DNA from: Paractinoplanes lichenicola | GTDB lineage: Bacteria > Actinomycetota > Actinomycetes > Mycobacteriales > Micromonosporaceae | Direction of reading: 5' to 3' | Assembly: GCF_016785085.1 (NCBI RefSeq) | Contig: NZ_JAENHO010000008.1 | Span: 434,001 to 498,000, forward strand | Length of the DNA: 64,000 nucleotides | Program-made: the position numbers and the translations under genes | Shown here: positions 14,891-23,566 of the stretch, piece by piece | Layout: each line of letters starts with the position of its first letter | Position numbering within the stretch: position 1 is the stretch's first letter | The notes under the pieces: model-generated | What the model was told of the DNA's origin: nothing | The model's database searches: none | The model's input: only the letters and a program-made list of their open reading frames with translations

Positions 14891-14959
14891 GGCCCTGTAC
14901 CCACCTGCCTGACACCCCACCCGCCCGATTTATCCGACTTAACGGAAAAGGTTCCTGCC

Positions 14960-15700
14960 ATGTCTGCTCTGACCAAGCTCACCGTGACCGAGACCAAGCT
15001 GTTCCTGCGCGAGCCGATCGTGGTGTTCTTCGCGGTCGCCTTCGCTCCGATCCTGCTGGTGATCCTCGGGCTGATCCCGAGCATGCGCGAGCCGGTGCCC
15101 GAGCTCGGCGGCCTGCGGATGATCGACGTCTACATCCCGATCGTCGTGTCGATGGGGATCGCGTTGTTCGCGCTGAGCGGGTTGTCGCAGCTGTTCGCCT
15201 CGTATCGCGAGAAGGGCATCCTGCGGCGGCTGCGCACGACCCCGGTCAAGCCGGCCGTGATGATCGGCGCGCAGCTGCTGATGGCCACGATCATGAGCGT
15301 CATCACGATGCTGGTCATCCTGACGATCGGCAAGCTGGCCTTCGACGTCGACCTGCCCGGCCAGATCCCGGCCTACCTGATCACCTATCTGCTCGTCGCG
15401 CTGGCCATGTTCGCCATCGGCCTGCTGGTGGCCGCCCTGGCCCCGTCGTCCAAGAGCGCCTCGGCCGTCGGGTCGCTGGTCTTCTTCCCGCTGATCTTCT
15501 TCGCCGGGCTGTGGTTGCCGCGGGAGAACATGAACGACACCCTGCGGACGATCAGCGACCTGACTCCGCTCGGCGCCGGGGTGCAGGCCCTGCAGGACGC
15601 CACCGCCGGTTCTTGGCCCTCGCTGCTGCACCTGGCCGTGCTGGCCGGCTGGACCGTTGTCTCCGGCGCTCTCGCCGCCCGTTATTTCCGCTGGTCGTGA
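14960..15700 (+). CDS. ABC-2 type transporter permease
   Basis: 246 aa. The start ATG at 14960 follows AAAAGG. It begins MSALTKLTVTETKLFLREP, an ABC-2 membrane family N-terminus. There are six predicted helices: VFFAVAFAPILLVILGLIP, IVVSMGIALFALSGLSQLF, AVMIGAQLLMATIMSVITMLVIL, ITYLLVALAMFAIGLLVAAL, SAVGSLVFFPLIFFAGLWLP and the last near the C-terminus. YREKGILRRLRTTPV is the conserved cytoplasmic loop that couples to the ATPase. It partners with the ATP-binding protein at 13719-14621. The substrate is unknown. Confidence 0.9.
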   Translation: MSALTKLTVTETKLFLREPIVVFFAVAFAPILLVILGLIPSMREPVPELGGLRMIDVYIPIVVSMGIALFALSGLSQLFASYREKGILRRLRTTPVKPAVMIGAQLLMATIMSVITMLVILTIGKLAFDVDLPGQIPAYLITYLLVALAMFAIGLLVAALAPSSKSASAVGSLVFFPLIFFAGLWLPRENMNDTLRTISDLTPLGAGVQALQDATAGSWPSLLHLAVLAGWTVVSGALAARYFRWS

Positions 15701-16049
15701 CCTTCACCCCCGCCGCTACCGCCCCTACCGCTACCGCCCCGACCGCCTCTATCGCTTCCGCGCCTGGCCTTCTGCCTTTGCCGCTACCGCCCCGATTGCG
15801 TCTACCGCTTCTGCCCTTACCGCTAGCGTCCTTACTGCTTCCGCTGCGATCGCTTCCACCCCTACTGCCTCCGCCGCTGGCCCTGATCAACTCTTCTCCT
15901 CCCGCTACCTCCCTGGTCATGATCAGCTCCCGACCCGCTCGAGCTCTTCCCAGAACGGCCCCCGGCGTCAGCTGGTGGGCCGTTCGCTGTTTTTTGTCGT
16001 ACCCCTGGACGACACTGGTGGGCGTGATCGGACGTCCGGGGAGGCTGCG
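15701..16049. other. Low-complexity intergenic region, 349 nt
   Basis: Between the ABC permease and dinB lies C/T-rich sequence with many short CTACCGC/CTTCCGC near-repeats (about 15710-15900). It then becomes a more ordinary sequence that should hold the dinB promoter. Open frames cross it in the dinB frame but have no coding character. I see no gene. Confidence 0.6.
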
Positions 16050-17702
16050 GTGAGGCGGGAAGCGAGCGTCGCGCACGTCGACCTCGACGCCATGTTCGCC
16101 GCGGTCGAGCAGCGCGACAAGGTGTCGTTGCGCGGACGTCCGGTCATCGTGGGCGGGGTGGCCGGCCGCGGAGTCGTCGCCACCGCGTCTTATGAGGCCC
16201 GCCGATACGGGGCGCGGTCCGCCATGCCGACCGCGGAGGCCCGGCGGCGCTGCCCGTCGGGCACGGCGTTCCTCGCGCCGCGGTTCGCCGCCTATCGCAA
16301 GACCAGTGAGGTCGTCATGGCCCTGCTGGGCGAGGTGTCGCCGCTGGTCGAGCAGGTTTCGATCGACGAGGCGTATGTCGACCTGGCCGCCGCCGGACGG
16401 CACGACCTCTCCCTGGCCGGGGTCACAGCGCTCGCCGAGCAGATCAGGCGCTCGATCGCCGACGCGACCGGCGGGGTGACGGCCTCGATCGGCCTCGGCA
16501 GCTCGAAGCTGGTGGCCAAGATCGGCTCTGACCTGCACAAGCCCGACGGGTTGACCGTCGTCGCGCCGGGGCAGGAGCAGGCGTTCCTGCATGCGCTGCC
16601 GGTGAGCCGGCTGCCCGGCGTCGGTCCGGCGACCATGGAACGGCTGCGCCGCGCCCGGGTGCACACCGTCGGTGACCTGGCCGGGGTGGCCCTGCCCGAT
16701 CTGATCGAGATGCTCGGGCAGGCCCACGGGGCCGGGCTCTATCGGCTGGCCCGCGCCGACGACGACCGCCCGATCATGGGCGAGCGCGAGGCGAAGTCGG
16801 TCTCGGCGGAGGAGACGTTCGACGTCGACCTGACCGACCGGGTGCGCCTCAACGCCGAGCTCGACCTGCTCGCGGCCCGGGTCGGCGGCCGCCTGCGCAC
16901 CGGCGGGCTGTCGGCCCGCACGATCACGATCAAGGTCCGGCACTACGACTTCACCACGATCACCCGCTCCGCCACCCGGGCCCAGCCCACCGACGATCCG
17001 CGGCTGGTCGCCCAGTTCGCCCGTCGCCTGCTGGCCGAGGTCGACACGTCGGCCGGCATCCGCCTGCTGGGCGTCGGCGCCAGCACCCTGGCCGACTTCG
17101 TCCAGGACGACCTGTTCGGCACCCTCTCCGAAGCCGAGCCCGCCGCCTTGTCCGGGTCGCCGACCGGCGTTGGTCTCGGCGACCTGTCGGGGGCGGTGGC
17201 CGGCGATTTGTTCATCGCGGTGGGCGAGAGTGTCTCCGTGGCTGAGATCGGTCCGGCGCTGGGAAGCGCGTCCGGCGTGGGAGTCGGGGCCGTTGCGGGC
17301 AGCGGAGCTGAGGATGGCGTCGAGTCGGCGGTCGGAAGTAGGTCGGACGAGACGTTCGCGAGCGGAGCCGGCGATCTGCCCGGCGCCCGGGTCGGTGACG
17401 AATCCACTGGTGGCATCGGATCGGCGTCCGTAGGTGTTTCCGATGAGGCCAGCGGTGGCGAATACGCGGGAGACGCCGATTTGTCACGCGGCGGCGGGCT
17501 TGGGTCGGTGGAGTGGCGGCCGGGGCAGGACGTGCGTCATGAGCGGCACGGGGCAGGGTGGGTGTGGGGGAGTGGGCGCGGGCGGGTCACCGTGCGCTTC
17601 GAGGGGCCGAATACGCCGCCGGGGCCGGTGATCACCTTTGCGGTCGATGATCCGGCCCTGCGACCGGGCGATCCGCCGGATTGGCGGCTGCTTGACCCGT
17701 GA
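16050..17702 (+). CDS. dinB: DNA polymerase IV (Y-family) with a long Gly/Ser/Asp-rich linker and C-terminal domain
   Basis: 550 aa. GTG at 16050 with GGGGAGG 6 nt upstream. The Y-family core occupies about residues 1-350: HVDLDAMFAAVEQRD carries the first catalytic Asp, SYEARRYGARSAMPTAEA is the fingers motif, and QVSIDEAYVDL carries the catalytic Asp-Glu pair. SIGLGSSKLVAKIGSDLHKPDG and the helix-hairpin-helix LPGVGPATMERL follow, then the little-finger domain ending FVQDDLF. After a linker of about 130 residues of low complexity comes a C-terminal module (GQDVRHERHGAGWVWGSGRG, then TVRFEGP) known on actinobacterial DinB proteins. It does error-prone translesion synthesis. The linker is longer and more repetitive than I would expect. 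Confidence 0.92.
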   Translation: MRREASVAHVDLDAMFAAVEQRDKVSLRGRPVIVGGVAGRGVVATASYEARRYGARSAMPTAEARRRCPSGTAFLAPRFAAYRKTSEVVMALLGEVSPLVEQVSIDEAYVDLAAAGRHDLSLAGVTALAEQIRRSIADATGGVTASIGLGSSKLVAKIGSDLHKPDGLTVVAPGQEQAFLHALPVSRLPGVGPATMERLRRARVHTVGDLAGVALPDLIEMLGQAHGAGLYRLARADDDRPIMGEREAKSVSAEETFDVDLTDRVRLNAELDLLAARVGGRLRTGGLSARTITIKVRHYDFTTITRSATRAQPTDDPRLVAQFARRLLAEVDTSAGIRLLGVGASTLADFVQDDLFGTLSEAEPAALSGSPTGVGLGDLSGAVAGDLFIAVGESVSVAEIGPALGSASGVGVGAVAGSGAEDGVESAVGSRSDETFASGAGDLPGARVGDESTGGIGSASVGVSDEASGGEYAGDADLSRGGGLGSVEWRPGQDVRHERHGAGWVWGSGRGRVTVRFEGPNTPPGPVITFAVDDPALRPGDPPDWRLLDP

Positions 17703-17703
17703 C

Positions 17704-17735
17704 AAACCCGGCCGTCCGATCCGGGCGCCCGGGTT
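17704..17735 (+). terminator. Probable terminator of dinB
   Basis: AACCCGG (17705-17711) pairs with CCGGGTT (17729-17735). It starts 3 nt after the dinB stop and has a 17-nt internal loop that can partly pair. Confidence 0.5.
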
Positions 17736-17773
17736 GGGTGAGCGTGTGATGCTCGCGTGGGCTTGGAGGCCGG

Positions 17774-17809
17774 CCACCGGCCATCCCGCAGGTGCGCTAC
17801 GGCCGGTGG
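17774..17809 (-). terminator. Hairpin downstream of the PstP-like phosphatase
   Basis: CCACCGGCC (17774-17782) pairs perfectly with GGCCGGTGG (17801-17809), 81 nt beyond the end of the minus-strand PP2C gene. Confidence 0.5.
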
Positions 17810-17889
17810 GGTCGCTCAGGTCGCAGCGGCAGCCGCCGAAGGCGGGGTTCGGCCCTCGTTGCGGTTGGGGAGTCGACGAGGCGTACGGG

Positions 17890-18606
17890 TTAGTGGGTTA
17901 TGTCGGCCACGATGACCGTGACGTTGTCGGGGGCGCCGTTCTCGAGGGTGCGGTGGACCAGCTCGGCCGCGGCTGTCTTGCGGTCGGTGTTGGTCAGCAG
18001 GGTCTCGGCGATCACGCTGTCTTCCACGTAGTCGGACAGGCCGTCGCTGCACAGGAGGAAGCGGTCGCCCTCCTGGATCGGGATCATGCGGCCCGCCGGG
18101 CGGTACGGCCCGCCCTGCACGGCCTGGGTGACCAGGGCCCGCTGGGGGTGGCGGCGGGCGTCGGCGGGGGTGAGCACGCCCTGGTCGACGAGCGCCTGGA
18201 CGTATGTGTCGTCGCGGGTCAGCTGGGTCATCTCGCCGTCGCGGACCAGGTAGCAGCGGGAGTCGCCGACGTTGAGCGCCGCTACGCGATCGCCCGAGAG
18301 CATGATCGCGGTGACCGTGGTGCCCATGCCGTCGCGGGCGTCGTCGTCGGCCACCGCGGCCTCGATCTGCGCGTTGGCGCGCTCGAGGGCGGCGATCAGA
18401 TCTTGCAGCGGCTCGCCGGTGTCGGGGCTCGCGTCGACGACGCTGAGCGCCTGCACCAGGATGTCGCTGGCCAGCTCGCCGGCGGGCAGGCCGCCCATGC
18501 CGTCCGCCACCACGAGCAACCGGTTGCCGACGAAGACCGAGTCCTCGTTGTTGGACCGCACCAGGCCCTGATCGGTGGCGGCGACCGCCCGGACAACAAG
18601 CGTCAT
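17890..18606 (-). CDS. PP2C-family phosphatase, PstP/PrpC-like catalytic domain
   Basis: 238 aa, cytoplasmic. All PP2C metal motifs are present: TDQGLVRSNNEDSVFV (about residue 11), VVADGMGGLPAGELAS (about 33), GMGTTVTAIML (about 92), NVGDSRCYLVRDGEM, RDDTYVQALVDQG, LCSDGLSDYVED and GAPDNVTVIVAD. It resembles the catalytic domain of mycobacterial PstP, which dephosphorylates Ser/Thr kinases, but lacks its membrane helix and stands outside the usual pknA/pknB cluster. It is a likely counterpart of kinases such as the one at 21166-22878. It is divergent from tex. Confidence 0.9.
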   Translation of the reverse strand: MTLVVRAVAATDQGLVRSNNEDSVFVGNRLLVVADGMGGLPAGELASDILVQALSVVDASPDTGEPLQDLIAALERANAQIEAAVADDDARDGMGTTVTAIMLSGDRVAALNVGDSRCYLVRDGEMTQLTRDDTYVQALVDQGVLTPADARRHPQRALVTQAVQGGPYRPAGRMIPIQEGDRFLLCSDGLSDYVEDSVIAETLLTNTDRKTAAAELVHRTLENGAPDNVTVIVADITH

Positions 18607-18792
18607 GTGACAAGACTGCCAAAGCCCCGATCAGATGTCTCTAGTACCTCCTACGTAGTGCGAGGACGAGTTTGTGTTAAGGGTGGACCAAAGGCCATGA
18701 ACTGGGTCTTCGCGGCAGGTCAACCACACCGGAGGACTACCTCGCGCGGGGCGACGGGACAACGGGTGCGGCCGTGGACGACAATCGTCGTC

Positions 18793-21150
18793 GTGACGAC
18801 AGCCATCCATCAGCGCATTGCCACCGAACTCGGCGTCCGTGAGGGCCAGGTCACCGCGGCGGTCGATCTGCTCGACGGCGGGGCCACGGTCCCGTTCATC
18901 GCCCGGTACCGCAAGGAGGTGACCGGCGCCCTCGACGACGCCCAGCTTCGCACGCTCGACGAGCGCCTGGGCTACCTGCGGGAGCTGGAGGACCGGCGCG
19001 CCGCGGTGCTGGAGTCGATCCGCTCCCAGGGCAAGCTCGACGACGCACTGGAGCAGGCGATCCTGGCCGCCGACTCGAAGGCCCGGCTCGAGGACATCTA
19101 CCTGCCGTACAAGCCCAAGCGCCGTACGCGTGCGCAGATCGCTCGCGAGGCGGGGCTCGAGCCGCTGGCCGACAAGCTCCTGGCCGACCCGAATCTCGAT
19201 CCTCGCGTGGAGGCCGCTGCCTTCGTGACCGAGGAGATCAAGGACGAGCAGGCCGCCCTCGACGGGGCGCGGGCCATCCTCATCGAGCGCTTCGCCGAGG
19301 ACGCCGACCTCATCGGTGACCTGCGCGAGCGGATGTGGACGCGGGGCCGGCTGGTGGCCAAGGTGCGCGACGGCAAGCAGAACGACGGCGCCAAGTTCGC
19401 CGACTACTTCGACTTCGCCGAGCCGTACGCGAAGCTTCCCTCGCACCGCATCCTGGCGATGTTCCGCGGCGAGAAGGAGGAGGTCCTCGACCTCACCATG
19501 GAGCCCGAGCCCGAGGACGAGTCGACGTTCGAGCCGCGCATCGCCGCCCGCTTCGGCCTCACCGACCAGGGCCGCCCCGGCGACAAGTGGATGAGCGACA
19601 CCGTGCGCTGGGCCTGGCGCACGCGCATCCTCATCCACCTCGGCGCCGACACCCGCGTCCGGCTGTGGCAGGCCGCCGAGGACGAGGCAGTCCGGGTCTT
19701 CGCGGCCAATCTGCGCGACCTGTTGCTGGCGGCGCCCGCGGGCACGCGCGCCACGATGGGGCTCGACCCCGGATTCCGTACGGGGGTGAAGGTCGCCGTG
19801 GTCGACGCCACCGGCAAGGTCGTGGCCACCGACGTGATCTACCCGCACGTGCCGCAGAACAAGTGGGACGAGTCCATCCACCGGCTCGCCGCGCTGGCCA
19901 GCAAGCACAACGTGGACCTGATCGCGATCGGCAACGGCACCGCCTCGCGCGAGACCGACAAGCTGGCCGGTGACCTGATCAAGCGGCACCCCGAGGCCAA
20001 GCTGACCAAGGTCATGGTGAGCGAGGCCGGGGCGTCGGTCTACTCCGCTTCCGCGTACGCGTCCCAGGAGCTCCCCGGCATGGACGTGTCGCTGCGCGGG
20101 GCCGTCTCGATCGCGCGCCGCCTGCAGGACCCGCTGGCCGAGCTGGTGAAGATCGACCCGCGCTCGATCGGCGTCGGGCAGTATCAGCACGACCTGTCCG
20201 AGTCGAAGCTGTCCAAGTCGCTCGACGCCGTCGTCGAGGACTGTGTGAACGCGGTCGGGGTCGACATCAACACCGCCTCGGCGCCGCTGCTCTCGCGGGT
20301 CTCGGGCATCACGACCGGGCTGGCCGAGAACATCGTGCTGCACCGCGACTCGAACGGCCCGTTCAAGAACCGCAACGAGATCAAGAAGGTGGCCCGGCTC
20401 GGCCCGAAGGCGTTCGAGCAGTGCGCCGGCTTCCTGCGCATCCCGGACGGCGACGACCCGCTCGACTCCTCGGCCGTGCACCCCGAGTCCTATCCGGTGG
20501 TCCGCACGATCCTGGCCTCGGCCAACACCGACATCAAGTCGCTGATCGGCAACAGCCCGCTGCTGCGCGCGCTCAAGCCCGAGCAGTTCATCACCGACAC
20601 CGTCGGCGTGCTGACCGTGACCGACATCCTGCGCGAGCTCGACAAGCCGGGCCGGGACCCGCGGCCCGGGTTCACGACGGCCACGTTCGCCGAGGGCGTC
20701 GAAAAGATCGCCGACCTGCAGCCGGGCATGGTGCTCGAGGGCGTCGTGACCAACGTGGCCGCGTTCGGGGCGTTCGTCGACATCGGCGTGCACCAGGACG
20801 GGCTCGTGCACGTGTCGGCGCTGTCCAACACGTTCGTCAAGGACCCGCGCGAGGTCGTGAAGTCGGGCGACGTCGTGAAGGTGCGGGTCGTCGAGGTGGA
20901 CGAGCAGCGCAAGCGGATCTCGCTGACGATGCGGCTGCAGGACGAGCCCGTACGCAAGCCGCGCGAGCCCCGGGAGGACAAGCCGCGGCAGGGCGGGCAG
21001 CCGCGTCAGGGTGGCCAGCGGCAGGGTGGCCAGCGGCAGGGTGGCCAGCGGCAGGGTGGCCAGCGGCAACAGCAGCAGCCGCAGACCAGCTTCAACGGTG
21101 GCGCGATGGCCGACGCGCTCCGCCGGGCCGGGCTGACGAAGGACAAGTGA
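18793..21150 (+). CDS. tex: Tex-like RNA-binding transcription accessory protein
   Basis: 785 aa, the usual Tex length. I chose GTG at 18793 (encoding the start of VTTAIHQRIATELG), since homologs begin here and the open frame upstream has no coding character; no good ribosome-binding site is seen. Domains: Tex N-terminal helical region (VTAAVDLLDGGATVPFIARYRKEVTG), a YqgF/RNase H-like domain (MGLDPGFRTGVKVAVVDATGK), helix-hairpin-helix repeats (VSGITTGLAENIVLHRDSNG), and a C-terminal S1 RNA-binding domain (LQPGMVLEGVVTNVAAFGAF, VDIGVHQDGLVHVSAL). The tail has four RQGGQ repeats followed by a Gln run. Tex binds nucleic acid and influences transcription and RNA turnover. Confidence 0.94.
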   Translation: MTTAIHQRIATELGVREGQVTAAVDLLDGGATVPFIARYRKEVTGALDDAQLRTLDERLGYLRELEDRRAAVLESIRSQGKLDDALEQAILAADSKARLEDIYLPYKPKRRTRAQIAREAGLEPLADKLLADPNLDPRVEAAAFVTEEIKDEQAALDGARAILIERFAEDADLIGDLRERMWTRGRLVAKVRDGKQNDGAKFADYFDFAEPYAKLPSHRILAMFRGEKEEVLDLTMEPEPEDESTFEPRIAARFGLTDQGRPGDKWMSDTVRWAWRTRILIHLGADTRVRLWQAAEDEAVRVFAANLRDLLLAAPAGTRATMGLDPGFRTGVKVAVVDATGKVVATDVIYPHVPQNKWDESIHRLAALASKHNVDLIAIGNGTASRETDKLAGDLIKRHPEAKLTKVMVSEAGASVYSASAYASQELPGMDVSLRGAVSIARRLQDPLAELVKIDPRSIGVGQYQHDLSESKLSKSLDAVVEDCVNAVGVDINTASAPLLSRVSGITTGLAENIVLHRDSNGPFKNRNEIKKVARLGPKAFEQCAGFLRIPDGDDPLDSSAVHPESYPVVRTILASANTDIKSLIGNSPLLRALKPEQFITDTVGVLTVTDILRELDKPGRDPRPGFTTATFAEGVEKIADLQPGMVLEGVVTNVAAFGAFVDIGVHQDGLVHVSALSNTFVKDPREVVKSGDVVKVRVVEVDEQRKRISLTMRLQDEPVRKPREPREDKPRQGGQPRQGGQRQGGQRQGGQRQGGQRQQQQPQTSFNGGAMADALRRAGLTKDK

Positions 21151-21156
21151 CCGGTG

Positions 21157-21182
21157 GGCCGGGCGCTATCGGGCGCTCGGCC
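21157..21182. terminator. Possible bidirectional terminator between tex and the convergent kinase gene
   Basis: The interrupted stem GGCCG-G-GCGC (21157-21166) / GCGC-T-CGGCC (21173-21182) sits in the 15-nt gap between the convergent genes and extends into the kinase stop region. Confidence 0.45.
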
Positions 21183-22878
21183 CCCGCACCTCGATCTGGT
21201 CGAACGCCACCTCGGCCGCCCCCGCCTCGGGCACGTCGCGGTCGAGGATGATGCCCAGCAGCACCCGGTTCCCCTTGATGTCGGCCGCGCTCAGCGGGGC
21301 GTCCCCGAGCGTCACCCCGTCGCGCGACACGGTCACGGTGTCGCCGTCGACCCGCAGGCCGATCCGCGTGGCCGGGCCGCCCACCGCGACCGGCTGATCG
21401 AGCGGCAGCGTACGCGAGACGGTGACGGCGGTGCTCTGATGCGCCCCGACATAGATGTTGTTCTGACAGACCCGTACGAGGTGGCCACCGCTCGGCACTT
21501 TGAAGTGGAACCACACCGCCGCGCACGCGTTGGGGGTCAGCAGCCGCACGCCGACGTCGATGGTCATATCGTCGGGCAGCGTGTCCTGCGGGCCGCGGCA
21601 CTTGTAGAGCGACGTGTCGTCGATGCGCACCCGCAGCTCGCCCTCGCTGAAGGCGCAGGACGACTTGCCGCCGGGCTCGGTCTTGGCCAGCCACAACCGC
21701 TGCTCGTCGAGCTCGTCGGTGATCAGCACCGGCCCGGGCGGCGGCGTCGGTGACGACGAGACGACCACGGGATCGGGATCGCCCGAACCGGCCACCGGGT
21801 CGGCCCGCGAGCTGAACACCACCAGCATCGCGCCCGCGATCACAGCCAGCACCAGCATCGCGATCGCCACCGGCAGGAACCAGCGCCGCGGCCGGGGTGG
21901 GTCGCCGGCGGGCGGCTCGGACATGCCGGGCACGGCGGACACCGCGACGGTCGGCTCGGCCTGCGGCGGGCTGGGCATCAGCCCGGTCACCGACTGCGCC
22001 TGGTTGGCCGCGGCGCGCAGGTCGGGCTGCCCCTCGAGGGCCGAGACGCCTGCTCGCGACGGGGTGGAGACGAGCAGGTCGAGCAGCTCGCGGGCCGAGG
22101 GCCGGTCGGCCGGATCCTTGGCCAGGGCCCGCGCGACCAGGTCACGCAGCGGGCCGCCGAGCCCGGACAGGTCGGGCTCGCGGGTGAGGATGCGGCCGGC
22201 GGTGGCCGGCGGGGACTCGCCGCCGAAGGGGGTGCGGCCGGTGCCCGCGTACGTCACCACGCCGCCCCACGCGAAGACGTCGGCCGCGGCGGTGATCGGC
22301 ACGTCGTCGTCGCCGAACCGCTCGGGCGCCATGTACGCCACCGTGCCCATCATGAACTCGGGCGACGTGTTCGCGGTGTGGGCGCCGTCGATGTCACGCG
22401 CGATCCCGAAATCGATCACCTTGGGCGTGCCCGGGGCGAGCAGCACGTTGCGCGGCTTGAGATCGCGGTGGATGATGCCGGCGCCGTGGATGGCCGTCAG
22501 CGCCGTGGCCACGCCGATCGCGACACTGTGGAGATTCGCCGCGGTCAGCGGGCCCTTCTGGTCGACGACCTGCTGCAGGGTGGGGCCCTCGACGTATTCG
22601 ACCACGAGGTAGGGGTGCTCGGCGTCGGGGTCGGCGTCGATGACCTCGGCCGTGCAGAACGGCGGCACCTGCCGGGCGCGGGCCACCTCGCTGCGGAACC
22701 GGCGGCGGAACTCGTCGTCGGGGGCCAGGTCGGCTCGCACCACCTTGACCGCCACCTGCGTGCCCGCCGGTGTCCTCGCCAAGTAAACGGTGCCCATGCC
22801 GCCCTCGCCGAGCCGGCCGACCAGCTCGTACGAGCCCAGCCGCACCGGATCGGTCGGACGCAACGGCTCCGGACGCAT
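21166..22878 (-). CDS. Ser/Thr protein kinase with transmembrane helix and extracellular jelly-roll sensor
   Basis: 570 aa. The kinase domain is residues 15-275: YELVGRLGEGGMGTVYLAR (ATP loop), VAVKVVR (lysine), VVEYVEGPTLQQVV, IIHRDLKPRNVLL (catalytic Asp), VIDFGIARDI (DFG), MGTVAYMAPERF and the usual subdomains after it. A Pro-rich juxtamembrane region follows, one membrane helix (WFLPVAIAMLVLAVIAGAMLVVF), a Ser/Pro linker, and an outside domain of about 180 residues. In that domain LRVRIDDTSLYKCRG, VWFHFKVPSGGHLVRVCQNN and VDGDTVTVSRDGVTLGDAPL look like a concanavalin A-like/DUF1080-type beta-sandwich. This differs from the PASTA sensors of PknB. The ligand is probably a glycan, by analogy only. 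Confidence 0.9.
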   Translation of the reverse strand: MRPEPLRPTDPVRLGSYELVGRLGEGGMGTVYLARTPAGTQVAVKVVRADLAPDDEFRRRFRSEVARARQVPPFCTAEVIDADPDAEHPYLVVEYVEGPTLQQVVDQKGPLTAANLHSVAIGVATALTAIHGAGIIHRDLKPRNVLLAPGTPKVIDFGIARDIDGAHTANTSPEFMMGTVAYMAPERFGDDDVPITAAADVFAWGGVVTYAGTGRTPFGGESPPATAGRILTREPDLSGLGGPLRDLVARALAKDPADRPSARELLDLLVSTPSRAGVSALEGQPDLRAAANQAQSVTGLMPSPPQAEPTVAVSAVPGMSEPPAGDPPRPRRWFLPVAIAMLVLAVIAGAMLVVFSSRADPVAGSGDPDPVVVSSSPTPPPGPVLITDELDEQRLWLAKTEPGGKSSCAFSEGELRVRIDDTSLYKCRGPQDTLPDDMTIDVGVRLLTPNACAAVWFHFKVPSGGHLVRVCQNNIYVGAHQSTAVTVSRTLPLDQPVAVGGPATRIGLRVDGDTVTVSRDGVTLGDAPLSAADIKGNRVLLGIILDRDVPEAGAAEVAFDQIEVRGPSAR

Positions 22879-22995
22879 GACCGCCCCCAGTCCCGGAGAA
22901 AATCAGAAGGTGTCACTGTAACGGGTGACGTCCGCCTCCTGCTGTCGGCCGCGCGGCACGGCACGGACCCGGGAGCAAAGCTCTATCCTCGGCAA

Positions 22996-23532
22996 ATGCT
23001 GATCGCCACCGAACGGCTCGTGCTGCGGCGTTTCCGGAGTGCGGACGCGCCGGTGCTCGCCGCATACCGGTCGGATCCGGACGTCGCGCGCTACCAGTCG
23101 TGGGACGCGCCGTTCTCGTTGCTGCGGGCTGAGACCGCCGTGGCCAACTTCATCGCCTCCGATCCCGACAAACCCGGCTGGTTCCAGTACGCGGTGGAGC
23201 GCACCGCCGACCGCCGGCTCGTCGGCGACGTGGCGGTGCACCTGCACGACAACCTCAAGCAGGCCGAGATCGGCTTCACGGTGGCCAAGGAACAACAACG
23301 GCACGGGTACGCCCGGGAGGCCGTGACCGCCGTGCTCGACCGGCTGTTCAAGGTGCAGGGGCTGCACAAAGTGGCGGGGGAGTGCGACGCGCGCAATGTC
23401 GCCTCGGCGTCGCTGATGGAGCGGCTCGGGTTCACCCGCGAGGGGCGGCTGCGGCAGCAGACCTACATCAAGGGCGAGTGGACCGACGACCTGCTCTACG
23501 GGCTGCTCGCGACCGAGTGGCTGAGCCCCTGA
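22996..23532 (+). CDS. GNAT acetyltransferase, RimJ/RimL type
   Basis: 178 aa. It begins MLIATERLVLRRFRSADAPV, the usual opening of RimJ/RimL-like N-acetyltransferases (Acetyltransf_3). The acetyl-CoA binding turn is in VAKEQQRHGYAREAVTAVL and the closing strand is NVASASLMERLGFTREGRLR, with YIKGEWTDDLLYGLL at the end. The family acetylates N-terminal or small-molecule amines. The ATG at 22996 has a weak ribosome-binding site. It is divergent from the kinase gene with 117 nt between starts. Confidence 0.9.
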   Translation: MLIATERLVLRRFRSADAPVLAAYRSDPDVARYQSWDAPFSLLRAETAVANFIASDPDKPGWFQYAVERTADRRLVGDVAVHLHDNLKQAEIGFTVAKEQQRHGYAREAVTAVLDRLFKVQGLHKVAGECDARNVASASLMERLGFTREGRLRQQTYIKGEWTDDLLYGLLATEWLSP

Positions 23533-23566
23533 AAACTTGTCGCACCCGTGTGGTTAGGTTCCGGGC

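Noticed and set aside
18631-21069. 812-aa open frame on the minus strand
   Set aside because: Antisense shadow of tex; no start signal and no recognisable domain.
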